This document shows, piece by piece, positions 10,347-21,869 of a stretch of 64,000 nt of DNA. The first letter of the stretch is position 1, and every line of letters begins with the position of its first letter. The DNA lies in assembly GCF_020509005.1 (NCBI RefSeq), contig NC_063014.1:2542001-2606000 (forward strand). Reading direction: 5' to 3'. Below the pieces are notes generated by a model. It did no database searches. It was not told the DNA's origin and saw only the letters and a list, made by a program, of their open reading frames with translations. The stretch comes from Fulvia fulva. Lineage: Eukaryota; Ascomycota; Dothideomycetes; Mycosphaerellales; Mycosphaerellaceae. The position numbers and the translations under genes are program-made.

Positions 10347-13300
10347 AAATAGATAGATAGATTTGTCATTCCCCTATTCTAGGGCCCTATCCGGCCTATA
10401 TAGGTATATATCTATTATTATGTACAAAGGGAAACCCGAATAGGTGAAAACCCTTCCCGCCCCCGACTTCTCCTTATCTAGATTAGCTTTCCCTCTAAAC
10501 GTACGTAGTCTATGTCACTACCCCGTTAGCCCCCGCTCCTAGCCGGTCTCGTCGCGCTACGTCGTGTCCTCTCTTCCTATACTACTCCTACTAGGCGGTA
10601 CTGTTCTAGCTAGCCCTTCTCTAGTATCTAGTTCGTAATACGCCGTAGGTCCTTAGCGTTATTAAGAAGTGCCCTAATCGTCCGGTTCCTCGCCTTTACT
10701 ATCTACTCCCCCCTTCCTAGCGACTACCTCGGACAGACGAGGAGTACGTACCGTACGTTCTAGGAGCGATAGCCGTAGGGGTAGCTAGTATTCGTGTATC
10801 CTAGAACCTTCCTCTATAATAGGTACCCCTAGAGGCCGATATATTCGCTTCGTAGTTAGGTTGCTATACTACTCTATACCCTCGTAAGGCGGTAGTAGAT
10901 AAGCTTCGGGGGGTACTTGACCGCGGATTTTGTAGCTAACCATTCCTTAGGTTGTCCCGCTAGCTAAGGGCGTCTACTATACCCTACAACCTAGTTGTTC
11001 TACCTCTCTTTCTATAGTTACTCTACAAACGATTTCTTACCTTCCTATTATATTACTAGCTATTCGTCCCTTACCCGGTAGTTCGGCTCGTTTCCGGGTC
11101 GAATGCCCTTATACGCTAGTACTAATTCGCGGGCCCTTACGACTATACTAGCGATAACCTTCTATACTAGGTACTATACCGACTTGCCTAAGTAGGAGGT
11201 CCGTAGTCTCTAGATATATAGGTCGATCGGCGGTATAGCGGTCTCGTACTTAAGTATCCTTATTAGTGTCGACTTATATACCCCGGTGACCTTCCTTAGG
11301 CATTAGTTTTAGATCTTCGCTGACGGCGCGACGAGTCCCTTTAATAGGTAGGCCCTCTCGCCTAGGGACTATACTTAGCTACTATAGATAAGGACTAGCC
11401 GTATAATAGCCGTATATAGAAGTCGTAACTACTAAAAGTCCGCTCCCTATATAGACGTAGTGAGCCTCTAGTATAATACTATATTCTCTTTAGCTTTCCG
11501 TAATATTACCTATACGTACTTCCTCTACCGTAGCGCCGGGTCTACCTAAAGTCCGCGGATCCTAAGCTAGTTTACCGGGTTAGTCGTATACCCCTATATC
11601 TAGATAGAAGCTTATATATTATATAACCGTCGCCTGCGGGTAAAGTGTATTAGATTATACTTTTCTAGGGCAAACCGAGCCCTATACCTCCTAGCCTAGC
11701 CCTTATAGATCTTGTGCTTCTCTTCTAGTAGCCTATAGTTCTCCTTAGTCGAGGACGACTACGCTAGGATGTTCGTGTCGTCTACGAAGCCGCTCGTAGC
11801 GGTGTTCTAGGATTCTAGGGCTAGGAGTAGCGTCGCTATAAAGAAGAGGAATAGGATAGGTACTAGCGTTAAGCCTTACGGGATTCTAGTATAGACTACT
11901 TAAAATAGGCTTTTGTACTAACCGACTAGGATCGACGTACTACGGTTTTAGAGGTAGGACCGTACGAAGTTAATAAGCTACTTAGGGAGTCCTTTCGACC
12001 TTAGGATATAGAGTAGCCGCGGGTATAATATATAGTCGAAGGCTCCCGATATGTCTAGACTAAGGAAGGATACTACCTTATCCCTATTCCTATACTAGAT
12101 AGCCTTTACCTAAGAGGTAATAAGTTCTATCGCGGATAGCGTCGATCGCTATAGGCGCGTACCTATCTAGGTGTCCGGGAGTAGGGAGTACTCCTCTACC
12201 GCCTCGGAGAGTCTCGTTATAACTAGCTTCTTAAGCGCCTTCCTAAGAGTGTTAAGGAGCGTAATTAGGCAGTACGACTTTACCTACGTATAGTCTTCCT
12301 TTTACGGCTTACGTAGGACTACTATCGTCGATTATTTAAATGCTATTAGGTAGTATCCGGTCTATAGGTAGGCGTTAAAGATCGCTACGACTACTAGGGC
12401 TAGTTAATCTCTATACTTCTTTAGTAGCTCATTTATGATCCTATCCGGCCCCGGGGCTTTCTTCGCCGGTAACTTCCTAAGTATAGCGGTAATATCTCCC
12501 TCGGATATATCCTATTAGACCGCGATACTAGGGGCTAGGGGAGTAGAGCTCTTTATGTCGCTTAGATTAGCCTCGACTAGGGGCGGGAAGAACTTACTAG
12601 CTAGTAGACGCGCCTTGGCCTCGGGGTCGCTAACCGGGCTACTAGGCGATTATAGCGCTAGGATAGAGAAGGAGGGGCCCTATATAGGGACCTATCGGGC
12701 CCATTCTGCTAGCTTCTATATCCTCGCTAGCTTGCCGGCGATTTCTTCTACTATAGCTCTCTAGCCGACTACTTTCTCCCTCGGTATTATAGCTTTCTTC
12801 TATTAGTATACCTCCCTATATACTTTCTAGGCCTCCTCGCTATAGCTACTTATCTATACCCGGCGGGCTCTCCTTACTTCTCTTACTACTATAGTATACT
12901 TCGGCGTCTAGTATAGTTTGAACTATATCGTTAGTTAGGTAAGCGGAACGTAAAGTAAGGTCGCTTTTCTTATCTCGTCTATTAACCCTTAGACTACCTC
13001 GTCTATCTCGTCTTTACTATTATATTACTACTACGTAATCTAGACTAGCCTCTCGGAGTCGTCGAGGTATACCTAGATATTAGCCTAGTAGGCCTTTCCC
13101 TAGTTTAGCTTAGGGGTCCTCGCTAGTATGTATTATATCTATGTCGTAATAGAGGTCCTAACTAGTATATAGTCTAACGACGCCTCGAGTTCGTGTTCGA
13201 TCCTACTATAGGTTACTATATAGTAGTAGCTATCTAAGATCTAGGAGAGGTCGATCGTACCTTAGAGTCTCCCTCTCTTCTAGGTGCCTAGGTCCTTCGG

Positions 13301-13480
13301 GGTGTTAAGGGCAATTACGTTGCTCGCTATCAAGTCGATTACTTCGTCGGCTATAGGGTGCGGCTATATAAGGCTTTCCTAGGAAGGGTAGTATATATTG
13401 AAGTCTCCTACTACGATATAGTACCCTTGTCTCTTAAGCGTACTGTCTAGGTGTCTATAGACCCTAAGGTCGCGGCTAGC
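10347..13480 (-). mobile_element. LINE-B copy 1, 5'-truncated non-LTR retrotransposon
   Basis: It lies on the - strand, with its 3' end at 10,347 (gata-type tail, 10,347-10,359) inside LINE-A copy 2. It carries 3' UTR, reverse transcriptase and part of the endonuclease. Similarity to the + strand LINE-B (about 46,850-59,632) stops at about 13,480 within the endonuclease, a 5' truncation typical of incomplete reverse transcription. I could not find a clear target-site duplication. RIP is heavy throughout. Confidence 0.8.
11220..13480 (-). pseudogene. LINE-B copy 1 endonuclease/reverse transcriptase, decayed
   Basis: The catalytic FVDD box reads on the - strand at 11,777-11,788, preceded by 'TSG' and followed by 'TNI'. 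RT motif A and the N-terminal RT region lie at higher coordinates, up to about 12,900, and the end of the endonuclease lies near 13,280-13,480. TAG stops interrupt it. The open 69-codon frame on the opposite strand (12,555-12,764) is an antisense shadow that recurs in the other LINE-B copy. Confidence 0.7.
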
Positions 13481-13860
13481 TTATTATACGTCGTAGTAAG
13501 CCGCGTAAAGAAGCTTAGCGATCTACTATTTAATAAGCTATTCGATCTCGATAGATTTAGTACTATAGCTAGGTCTAATATACCGGCTATACGTTAGTAT
13601 AATATTAAGCGACGTAGAAAGTAGGTACTTACTAATCCGCGGAGATACCCGCTAAGTAATAGTAGTACTACCGCTACTACTTACGTTACTCGTACTAAGG
13701 AAGAGCTCGAAGAGGATCTCTAGGTAGATAAAGACTTACTACTTAATAATAGCGGTAAGAATAGCGGCGCTAAGTAAGCTAAGTAACACTACAATTAAAT
13801 CGAAGATAGTAAGAGGTTTATCTTAGTGTTTAGTAGATAGATTAAGTTACGTAATTAGTA
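13481..13860. other. RIP-mutated sequence without assignable identity
   Basis: TpA-rich sequence between the LINE-B truncation and Fot1-type copy A. It does not match other repeats in the window that I can recognise and has no open frame. It may be the target DNA into which both neighbours inserted. Confidence 0.4.
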
Positions 13861-15717
13861 TAACGTACTTTACTACCGAGCGGGCTATACTACCGAGCGG
13901 GCCACTTTTACTAAGAACTATAGTTACTACTTCTATAGATATAGCTATATAACCACTATGATAGCGTATATTGTCTTCAAACGAGGCCAAACTGACCTTA
14001 GCTATCTAGGCTACGAAACGCGACGCGATAATCACGAATCGACTTACTATAAAGGTATACGACGCGTCTCGAACTATACTAGGGTATCGATTGAATAGAC
14101 GACCTCCTCGGGGTGACTACGAGCCTAATTCGAAGAAGCTTATAGAGCTAGAAGAGAGGGTGATACTTGAGTATATACTCGAGCTAGATCTTAGAGGTTT
14201 CCCGCTATTAAAGGCTAGTATACGAGTAATAGCCGATTCATTACTATAAGAGAAGGGTCTTAAGCCCGCTAGTCTTAATTAGACAGACAGGTTTATTAGG
14301 CGGTATCGTGGGCTAAAGGTTCGTATAATACGTAGATACGATCGTTAGCGAGCCCTAATAGAAGATCTAGACGTTATCGAGAGGTAGTTCTTGCTTATAC
14401 GTAATATAAAGGAGAAGTATAGTATCCTTAACTAGGACACCTATAACTTCGACGAGACAGGGTTTATAATAGGTGTCATTACGTCTTAGAGCGTCGTTAC
14501 GGGTTTAGAAAGGCGTAGTAGAAAGAGGAAGGTCGTTTAATAGGGTAATAGAGAATGGGTAATAGTGATTAAGACTATCTATATAGACGGAACAGCGCTC
14601 TTACCCTACGTTATCCTTATAGGCAAACAGTATATTAGTACCTAGTACTAAGACGGCAACTTGGGTCTAGACTAGACAATCGGGCTAATAGAGAACGGCT
14701 AGACTAACAATAAGTTCGGTATACGGTAGCTAGAGTATTTCTAGAAGCATACTGTAGCTCGTACGACTAGGGTATAGAGACTGCTTATTATCGATAGCTA
14801 CGAGAGCTATAACTCGAAGGCATTCTAGAATCTATATAAGGAATACAAGATCTTAGCCCTATATATACTATCGCACGCCTCGTACTTACTCTAGCTATTA
14901 GATATAGGTTGCTATTTGCCTTTAAAGAAGGTATACGGTACTTAGCTCTCGGGCTTAGCACGCTAGCGCATTACTTATATCGACAAAGTAGAGTTCCTAC
15001 GCGCCTTCCGGGCAGCCTATAATGCTGTATTTAGATAGGAGAACATCCTATCGAGCTTCAGAGGCGCTGGTTTGGTTCTATTCAATCTATAGGTAGTGAT
15101 AGACAAGCTTGATATCAAGCTACGTACGCTAACCGCTCTAGCTCCGGACTATACCCCTTAGGAGTCGAAGACACTACGAACTACAAAAGAATTCGACTCT
15201 TAATCGACACTAGTAACGAACAAAATACGTGCCCGGGCAGGTTCATCGCCAAACTCGTCATAGGAAGGGGTGCATCAGCTTGTGAAAGGGAGTAGAGAGA
15301 TAGCGTATTAGATGGCTCTTATACGAAGCGAGATTAGTAAGCTACGTAAGTCTAACGAGGCCCTTACATAGCGAAAAGCACGAAAGCGCAAGTACATTTA
15401 GTCTAGAGGGTCTCTAACCTTCGATGAGGCGTCGCAATTGATACCTCCAGAGGATACCAGGAGGCAGGAAGTGAGTAGAGAGTCGCTAGATGGTGTTCGG
15501 CCAGCACTAAGGCTACGACGCTAGAAGCGATATGGCGAGTCGGGGCATAACGTACGCACCTGTCAAGTAGACTTGCTAGATAGCGAAGAATCTGAAGAGG
15601 AATTGTCCTCCTAGTAACGATTCTGTAGGATGTCGTCGTGTTAAGATACCGTCGTAATCAAAGTGGAAGTGGTACAGTTCTTGGCAAAAGTGGCCCGCTC
15701 GGTGGTGAAGCACGTTA
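13861..15717 (+). mobile_element. Fot1/pogo-type DNA transposon, copy A (full length, about 1.86 kb)
   Basis: It begins TAACGTACTTTACTACCG and ends with the inverted counterpart ...AAGCACGTTA, with TA at both outer ends, as expected of Tc1/mariner-superfamily insertion at TA. The 5' inverted repeat holds two 17-bp units (tactaccgagcgggcta) and the 3' one holds a single unit. The inside encodes one transposase. RIP is strong in the left half and weak in the last 500 bp, which border the gene island. Confidence 0.85.
13985..15617 (+). pseudogene. Fot1/pogo-type transposase, RIP-inactivated
   Basis: Reading through stops gives an N-terminal helix-turn-helix segment ('AKLTLAI'), then a CENP-B/Tc5-type DNA-binding region ('LEERVILEYILELDLRGFP', 'ASIRVIAD'). 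A DDE nuclease follows, with 'YNFDETGF' near 14,446 (first catalytic Asp) and 'LLIIDSYESYNS' near 14,785 (second Asp block, where Gly-His positions have changed). The end is at tag-taa, 15,612-15,617. Length and order fit the pogo/Fot1 family of ascomycetes. Many TAG codons make it inactive. The exact start codon is not visible. Confidence 0.75.
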
Positions 15718-15947
15718 TCGTAGGTGCTTCGCGTTTCTTTGGATCAACGATAGTGCCAATCCAACAGCACATTTTTTAACCACCCTATATTCGATCTCGG
15801 TGTTTTCACTGTATTTGGAGTGCTCGGTGACGCAAGATCAATGCTCTCACTTGATGACGGCCAATGTCGTCTTGTGAACCAGAAAGGCTGGAGTATGATG
15901 GTGGAGAAGTCGAAGCGGAATTGCTCTAGAGCACGCGACAGCTTCGT
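15718..15947. other. Gene-island edge: 3' flank of the dehydrogenase gene
   Basis: A 230-bp unique stretch with normal CpA/TpG content between the transposon end and the dehydrogenase stop codon. It must hold the 3' UTR and polyadenylation signals of that gene. I see no other feature. Confidence 0.5.
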
Positions 15948-17014
15948 TCAATTGATGGTATAGCCTCCATCTACCACGAGTGCGGAGCCTTGAATGAACG
16001 TCGCCTTCGACGACGACAGAAACAACACCGCGTCGGCAACCTCCTGAGCAGTTCCTGGACGGTCCAGTGGCGCAATCGAAATCGCAGAGTCTAGCACGTC
16101 CATGTTTGGCCGAGTCATAGGGGTATCTATAACGCCTGGGCAAACACTTGGGGGTTCACATCAGATTCTCGCTGCGAACTTCGGATGAATACATGTTTAG
16201 GCTGACTTACCAGTTCACTCGGATGTTATCTTTGGAGTACTGAGACTTCTTGTTAGCTGGTTTGTGTCAAAATTGGATTGGGGAGGTCTTACATCGATGG
16301 CATCGCATTTGGTCATTCCTATTATTGCTGCTTTGGAAGCGCAATAGGCGGCTGACTTATCGTTAGAAATTGGTCGGACATCACACTGGTCGCAGGAGAC
16401 TGACCTGCTGCTGGCCTGCCGACTATGCCGAGTTGACTTGCGAAGTTGACGATACTGCCGCGATTTCCTGGTCTTCCATCGTGGGTTTCGAGAGGGTCTT
16501 GCATCAGCATCTGTGAGAGTTGCGCTCGGGAAGCCAACCAGCAGCCACGATAGTTGATGCCATTGATACGATCGAACTCTTCTGGTGCAGTCTCGTGAGA
16601 CTTGGTGTTTCTGCTAAGCGTCCCAGCCTGGTCGGGGTCAGCTTTCTCTATCGCATGTGAGCTCATGACCACCACATACAGCATTGACGGCATAGTCGAT
16701 TCTACCAAATGCTTGGACAGCTTTATCCACGAGCGCTTGGACTTGGGCCTCATCCGATACGTTGACCTGAACGATCTCGACTTGAGCGTCTCCCCACTCG
16801 TCCGCCTGATGGATCAAATTCTTGGTCTCTTGTAGTCCCTTCTCGTTGAGATCAGATATCACGATCTTCCGACATCCTTCTGAAACAAACGATATGGCTG
16901 TTGCTTGTCCGATGCCTTGTGGACGTCAGAGTCGAGTGATAAGCTGTTCAATAACGACGTACCTGAAGCTGCACCAATCACCAAAGCTACACCGGGAAAG
17001 AGATTGATCATCAT
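15948..17014 (-). CDS. Classical short-chain dehydrogenase/reductase, six exons
   Basis: Exons on the - strand: 17014-16963, 16915-16680, 16627-16405, 16351-16293, 16239-16211, 16146-15948. The five introns of 47-64 bp begin GT and end AG; at least two have ctaac branch sites. The exons sum to 798 nt, an exact 265-residue frame. The protein shows the NAD(P)-binding GAASGIG at residues 14-20, an Asp after the second strand ('IVISDL'), NAAG at 95-98, the catalytic triad Ser160-Tyr173-Lys177 (YCASK), and a 'CVCPGVIDTP' segment near 200-209, all as in cytosolic classical SDRs. It ends 'VVDGGYTIN'. The likely role is NAD(P)-dependent oxidation or reduction of a small alcohol or ketone; the substrate is unknown. 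The frame is also open upstream to an ATG at 17,158, but the chosen start gives the usual short N-terminus. All key residues are intact, although the stop lies only 231 bp from a RIP-mutated transposon. Confidence 0.9.
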
Positions 17015-17289
17015 CAAGTCGTCCGTCCAAAAATCCCGTGTAACGTCGAAGCATCGTGAAGCGTGAGACGAGATATGGCAACGAGACAAAGTGAGGAGGT
17101 CCACATACTCCACCAGGTCCATCCCGGCGGAGGGGTAAAAGCATAGCTGTTTGAACAAGCATCATAGCAGGCTACGTGTAACATCATATGAAGTAAGCTA
17201 TGACACTGATAAACACAGTACTATCGAGCAGTATGCATGAAGCGATAGTGATGCTGTCGACGGAAGTGACAGTTTGCATTGATACCGCT

Positions 17290-17830
17290 TATCGTTCAAG
17301 ACTCTCTTCGATGGGTCCAAGATGTTGGGTTGGGTACATACCGTGGTATCCTGAAGTTGGGCGTTTGATCAGTCCAAAAGGCCTGTAGCTGTGTAAGCAG
17401 TGAGGGCAGTACGACTGAGCAGGGGTCGAGACGCAAATGTCGACTACACCGCCGCGATCAGGAAAAGCTCCAGGCAGCGTTGGCACCAGACCGAGGCGAT
17501 TATCTTCCTACAAAGATCCCGGATAGGGTACTATGAGGAACGATCACGTACGTGACGTCCTTCCTGCCGTTGAACTTTGAAGATCGAGACGGCAGGACCG
17601 GTACGCCAACGCCAATGTTCACGACTGCACTGCGAGTGCGATATTCTTGATCTTCCGCCATCGTACCTACTGTTGCTGGAGACACCATCCCGATGACGTC
17701 CATATCTAATATGCTCGTGGTTCCACTCCAGTACTTCGTGCTCTTGAGCGGCGCGAATGTGGTGGCAAGTACTGGGCCAAGGAAACCGTTTATAATATCG
17801 AGCGATCAGCATGGTGGCCTCTTGACCTGG
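17290..17830 (-). pseudogene. Possible broken remnant of an NAD-dependent epimerase-like gene
   Basis: Two consecutive - strand frames (about 17,703-17,500 and 17,486-17,289) carry pieces such as 'TYVIVPHSTLSGIF' and 'LVPTLPGAFPDRGGVVD'. These loosely resemble the PST-Y-G segment and following region of fungal NAD-dependent epimerase-like proteins. They lie in different frames, with a stop between them and no clean intron pair, so if real this is a decayed fragment. The resemblance comes from memory of the family and is weak. Confidence 0.2.
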
Positions 17831-18399
17831 TCAACGTGCTTGGAGTAAAAATCCGCAAGAGTTCCATGGACTTCGGCATTGCCTCGCCGCACCGTCTCAG
17901 CAAGTTTCGTCCTGCTCATGAGTCGTCTGACCATCAAACATGGTCTACCAAACGCAAGCCTCGGAGTGAGAAGCACGCAACCTCAACGGACTGTCGAGCT
18001 CAAGACGCTTGTGCAAACGAGGTCCGAAAACTTCTTTGCTTTCATCGTCTTGCACCAGCCTTCAACTGCGACAGACCACGCCCAGGACATCTTGCGGCCT
18101 TTGTCTGGTACTCAGACACATGTGCCACCTTGCCTTGGTCTCAACATCAATCACGCTGCACGTCGAATAGAAAGTGGCACAGTCGCACGGCAACAACCAC
18201 CTTCCTGCAGATACCCGCGCCTCGGCTCTTGATCTGGCACAACTGTGAGACTTTGATTCCAGATACACTCAGGTGCCCGTGGCAGTGCAACAGGGGCACG
18301 ACGACATCATACTCGAGTGCCTGACATCTGCATAGTGAAGAGGTGGCAGTTGCATGCAGCTTCGCAGTTGTTTTGCTTTCACATGCAACTACCCCTGCA

Positions 18400-18570
18400 G
18401 CTGTCCAGCAATTCGACTAGGGTGAAGCTTGACTTGCGTGCTCCAGCAAACGTCCAACGTCAACATCTCTTCTTGGTCACGCGCACATCTCTTCTCCTTC
18501 GAGACGGCTTCAACAACACCACCATCACCCCCGATACAAGCGCTTGCTCTGCCATGCAACGGCATACAAG
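18400..18570 (+). promoter_or_regulatory. Pyrimidine-rich leader of the membrane-protein gene
   Basis: The 170 bp before the ATG at 18,571 are rich in C, T and CAA/CAC runs, for example around 18,460-18,540 (catctcttcttgg, cttctccttcgag). Such tracts commonly mark core promoters and 5' UTRs in filamentous ascomycetes. No TATA box stands out. The function is inferred from position. Confidence 0.3.
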
Positions 18571-20113
18571 ATGACAATCTCCTCGACCAAAAGATTCGCT
18601 ATCCTCCTCCTCAATGCCCTTCACCTCACGAGCTATCTCGCATCTGCCCAGAGCTGCTACTTCCCCGGCGGCGCGGTGGACAATGACAGCGGTGTATGCG
18701 GTGACTCCAGCGTATGCTGCCCTCTGAGCTGGGAATGCATATCAAATGGACTCTGCTACCTACCAGCACAAGAGTTCTTCCAGCGCTCTTCTTGCACGGA
18801 TAAATCCTGGGGAGACGATTGTCCGCAAATGTGCCTCAGAGATGGTGAGCGGCGGTCAGACTGCGCGTGCTTTCTATTTTCGCTGACTATGCACAGATAG
18901 TGGACCGGAGAACGGTAACCAAGCAGTGCAGCAGTGCAGTGATGGAAGATACTGCTGCGACAGGAACCGACCGGAGGTGGACGAGGATGATGCGAGCAAG
19001 TCTTGCTGTGTGCAGAAGGTCAGATTCATCGACATTGAGGATGGTACCGCGACTGCTACGATCTCCACGAAGGCGGGTTCGTCGACAAAGGCCTCGTCTG
19101 CCAGCTCTACAAAATCGACCAGAAGCTCTACCAGCAGTTCCCCCAGCAGCTCCACGAGTGACTCCCACAGCACCAGCTCAGGCTCGACATCCAGCATGAG
19201 CACAGCTTCCTCGAGTCGGCCGCCGCAGACCAGTGTTATCACCACGCAAGCCACCACCACGAATTCCCAAGGCGAAGCGACCACGATAATGGTCATGACG
19301 ACCGCACTCGTCGACCCGTTGCAGGAGAGTTCAATTCCGCCACATGCACACGAAAGGCAATCAAACAGCAGCACCATAGTCGGCATCGCCGTAGGCGTAC
19401 CACTCGGTCTCATCGTTGCCTCAGTCCTCGCATTCTTCCTCTGGCGCCACCGCCGCAAGAACAAGTCCGCACCCAGCGACCCTCCCACCTCCGAGCGCAA
19501 AGACCTCGTCGACATGTACGGCAGCAACACCACCCACGACGGCAAACGTCCCGAAGCAGACGGCTACCCAGTCGCCGCCTCCAGCACAAAGCCTGGCCAC
19601 CTCAGCCAAGCCATATCCGAAATGTCCGGCTCGCCAGTCACCCGCCAACAATACAGCCCACACAGCGCCGTCTCACCCATCACGACCGGCAGTTTCTCGA
19701 ACCACAACCTGAACCCACCAACCGCCAACGGCCTCGGCTTCGTCCCAGAAGAGCAGCCGCAGGAGTTGTGGGGAGGAGATATACCACGCCAACAGCACCC
19801 ACAACCACAACCGCAACCGCAGGACTTCACACCGATGGGTCCTAGACCCATGCCGTATGGAGGAGGCTCGTATCCTGGACAGCCGGTGCCGTATCAACCT
19901 GCCCCAGCGCAAAGTGCTCAGCAGATGTCGAGTGGAGCGACCGAGGCTGCGCGTAAGAGTGGTGAAGGTGGGGCTGGTGGACAGTACTCTGCGTTCCAGG
20001 GCGTGAGCGAGTTGCCGAGCAGTGAGAGGCCTCCTGTAGAGACGGCGCAGAGCCCGCCGCCTGGGGAAGATCAGGGGCGGATTGGCAAGGGGTTGAGCGT
20101 GGTGAATCAGTGA
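18571..20113 (+). CDS. Secreted/membrane-anchored Cys-rich, Ser/Thr-rich single-pass protein
   Basis: Two exons, 18571-18844 and 18897-20113, joined by a 52-bp GT-AG intron, give 1,491 nt or 496 residues. Residues 1-26 form a signal peptide (hydrophobic 'FAILLLNALHL', cleavage after 'ASA'). Residues 29-130 hold about 14 cysteines, including the motifs 'SVCCPLSWEC' and 'SNGLCY'. Residues 140-240 are a Ser/Thr-rich, mucin-like stalk, probably O-mannosylated. Residues 252-274 form one membrane helix (IVGIAVGVPLGLIV...), followed by a basic stop-transfer 'RHRRKNK'. A Pro/Gln/Ser-rich cytoplasmic tail of about 220 residues follows, with repeated PQPQ near 19,795-19,825. The layout is that of fungal cell-wall sensors of WSC/Mid2 type, but no WSC domain is recognisable. 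It belongs to a common ascomycete family of unknown function. The start at 18,571 is preferred over 18,544 because it opens the signal peptide directly. Confidence 0.85.
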
Positions 20114-21869
20114 TGAGGTGCGAAGCATATGAGAGCATGCAATGGGTTCACTCGGGGAGTGAACAGTCCATAGCGTGGACCGCCAGTGGTTCAACGAGAG
20201 AGCCAACGCCTGTGCTGCCAGATCACTTGTATAGCCTCGAGATGGATACACGATGTTTCAGTCAAGCACACATGTCCCGTACCGCCTGCATCTTACTTGC
20301 CATTGCTGAGGCCGCGATCTTCAGCTGAACATGGACTTACTGCATTGGATCAGCAGCCTTACAGCTAGCTGTACCTCTTACAGTTTTTGCTATAGTCTTA
20401 GCGCCAATTGACGATGCACCTCCGACCTTACAGCTTCACGTTCCACTTCAGTATCCAGCCTTGCCAGTTCAACACAGCGCGCGCATGCATGCACCAGGTC
20501 ACTCAAGCATTCGGCTACTCAGCAGATGATCTACTCCGCCTGGTGTGGGCCGTGCCAAGCTCATGGCATGCCTGTGTCGATTGTAGATCCGCGGTGATTT
20601 CCTCTATCACTTCAACGTCCGATCTGCCGTATGCATTCACCATCATATGTCTTCGGTCGCCGGCTTGAAGGGACTCTTACTGAGGTCTTGCATTATTCAC
20701 ATTGCGTACCAGGTGGTCATCGAACAAGCGGTCGAGGGCATGTGAGCAGTGGCATGGTCGATATCGTGTGGGTGCGTGCCCGTGGACTGGAACTTCTGAC
20801 TGACATGTTTTTGCTTGTTGCTGCTGCTGAATGTCTTGTGGACCGTGTGAGAAGGTGGGTGCCTCGAGTAGAGGATTGAGGGATGCACGTCGCGAGCCTT
20901 TCGTGTTTGGACTGGCGCGTTGCATGATGGACATGGTGAACTGGGTTTCCTTGTCAGCAATTGCGTGCGGCTGTCCTTGACGGCTTTGGTCATCGTTCCG
21001 GGACGCCTACGCATCTCAGCGCATCGGCTTGTCCACTGCATCAATCGTGTCCAGCGTATGTTGTCGAGTGATGGTGCAAGCACTACAGCAGAACATGGCA
21101 ATATGAGTCCATATCGTTTCCACTTCATCCTAAAATCTGTAGCTCGTCGTGTGTCACATCGTTGATCGCATTCTTCAATGACATACAGACTGCTTGAGGG
21201 AAGGTCTCAGGCAGGTTTCGTGGGCGGCCATGAATAGTTGATGGTTCGCAGTTGGCACAGCGGTACAAGGCTGCGACACAGCTCTATCGTGACGCATCCC
21301 TGGCCACGTCCCAAACTTTTGGGGTCTCGTTGTGTTGACGTTGAGAATGTCCAGGATTAGCTTTCACAACGGTCATCTGGAGCACTGCACATTGCGCCTG
21401 AGGCCTGGCCCTTGCGCTGCCCGCCAGCAATCTGAGAGCCAAGAGGGCATGAGGAGAAGAGGTCCCTACTTCCAATGCGTGGTGTGATGAAGAAGTGCTG
21501 GAGCTGGAGATGGCAGGTGAAGCAGGTGGCAGCTTCCGCACGAATCCGCGATTGAGGTGTCGAGCCCTCGAGGATTGCGGACGCGGGAGCGGCTTAGCAT
21601 TCCCATTCCCATGCCTCGAAGCCAAAAGCACACATGCAACTGATGATGCATGCATAACAGGCCAGACTGGCCATGGCCCATGTTGAGAAGCAATGCTGCC
21701 TCCTGTCTGTGGATAGACGGTGAGGAGGGAGAATTCTGATGCAGCAGGAAGAGGGTGTGCTGTATCAAAAGTGACGTTTAGCAATCTCTTCGAGGTGTCG
21801 TATCCACTTCCATGTTGCCGCCGTACTAGGCCATATCGAGTTGAGGTGATATCACTGTCGTCCGTGCTT
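20114..21869. other. Unique intergenic sequence, no supported gene
   Basis: Normal-composition DNA with several short frames on both strands (longest 166 codons, - strand, 21,284-21,784). None shows domains, a convincing exon structure or a compositional signature of coding sequence. The first part must contain the 3' UTR of the membrane-protein gene. I see no RNA gene. Confidence 0.45.

Larger units (their letters stand above)
17015..18570. other. Intergenic region between the two island genes
   Basis: Unique, non-RIP sequence. It must hold the promoters of the divergent dehydrogenase (-) and membrane protein (+). Several overlapping short frames exist on both strands, none with convincing protein features. 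A possible gene remnant at 17,290-17,830 is listed separately. Pyrimidine-rich tracts increase towards 18,570. Confidence 0.5.

Noticed and set aside
12555..12764. 69-codon open frame, nearly identical to one at 49,089-49,298 on the other strand
   Set aside because: Both lie antisense to the same part of the LINE-B reverse transcriptase. The conservation comes from the repeat, not from a small gene.
15638..15877. 79-codon frame crossing the Fot1-type end into the gene island
   Set aside because: It spans a transposon border and shows no protein features.
21284..21784. 166-codon - strand frame in the gene island
   Set aside because: The composition is Ser/Ala/Arg-rich without domains, and no introns or orthologous motifs are recognisable. 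Chance frames of this length occur in GC-rich unique DNA.
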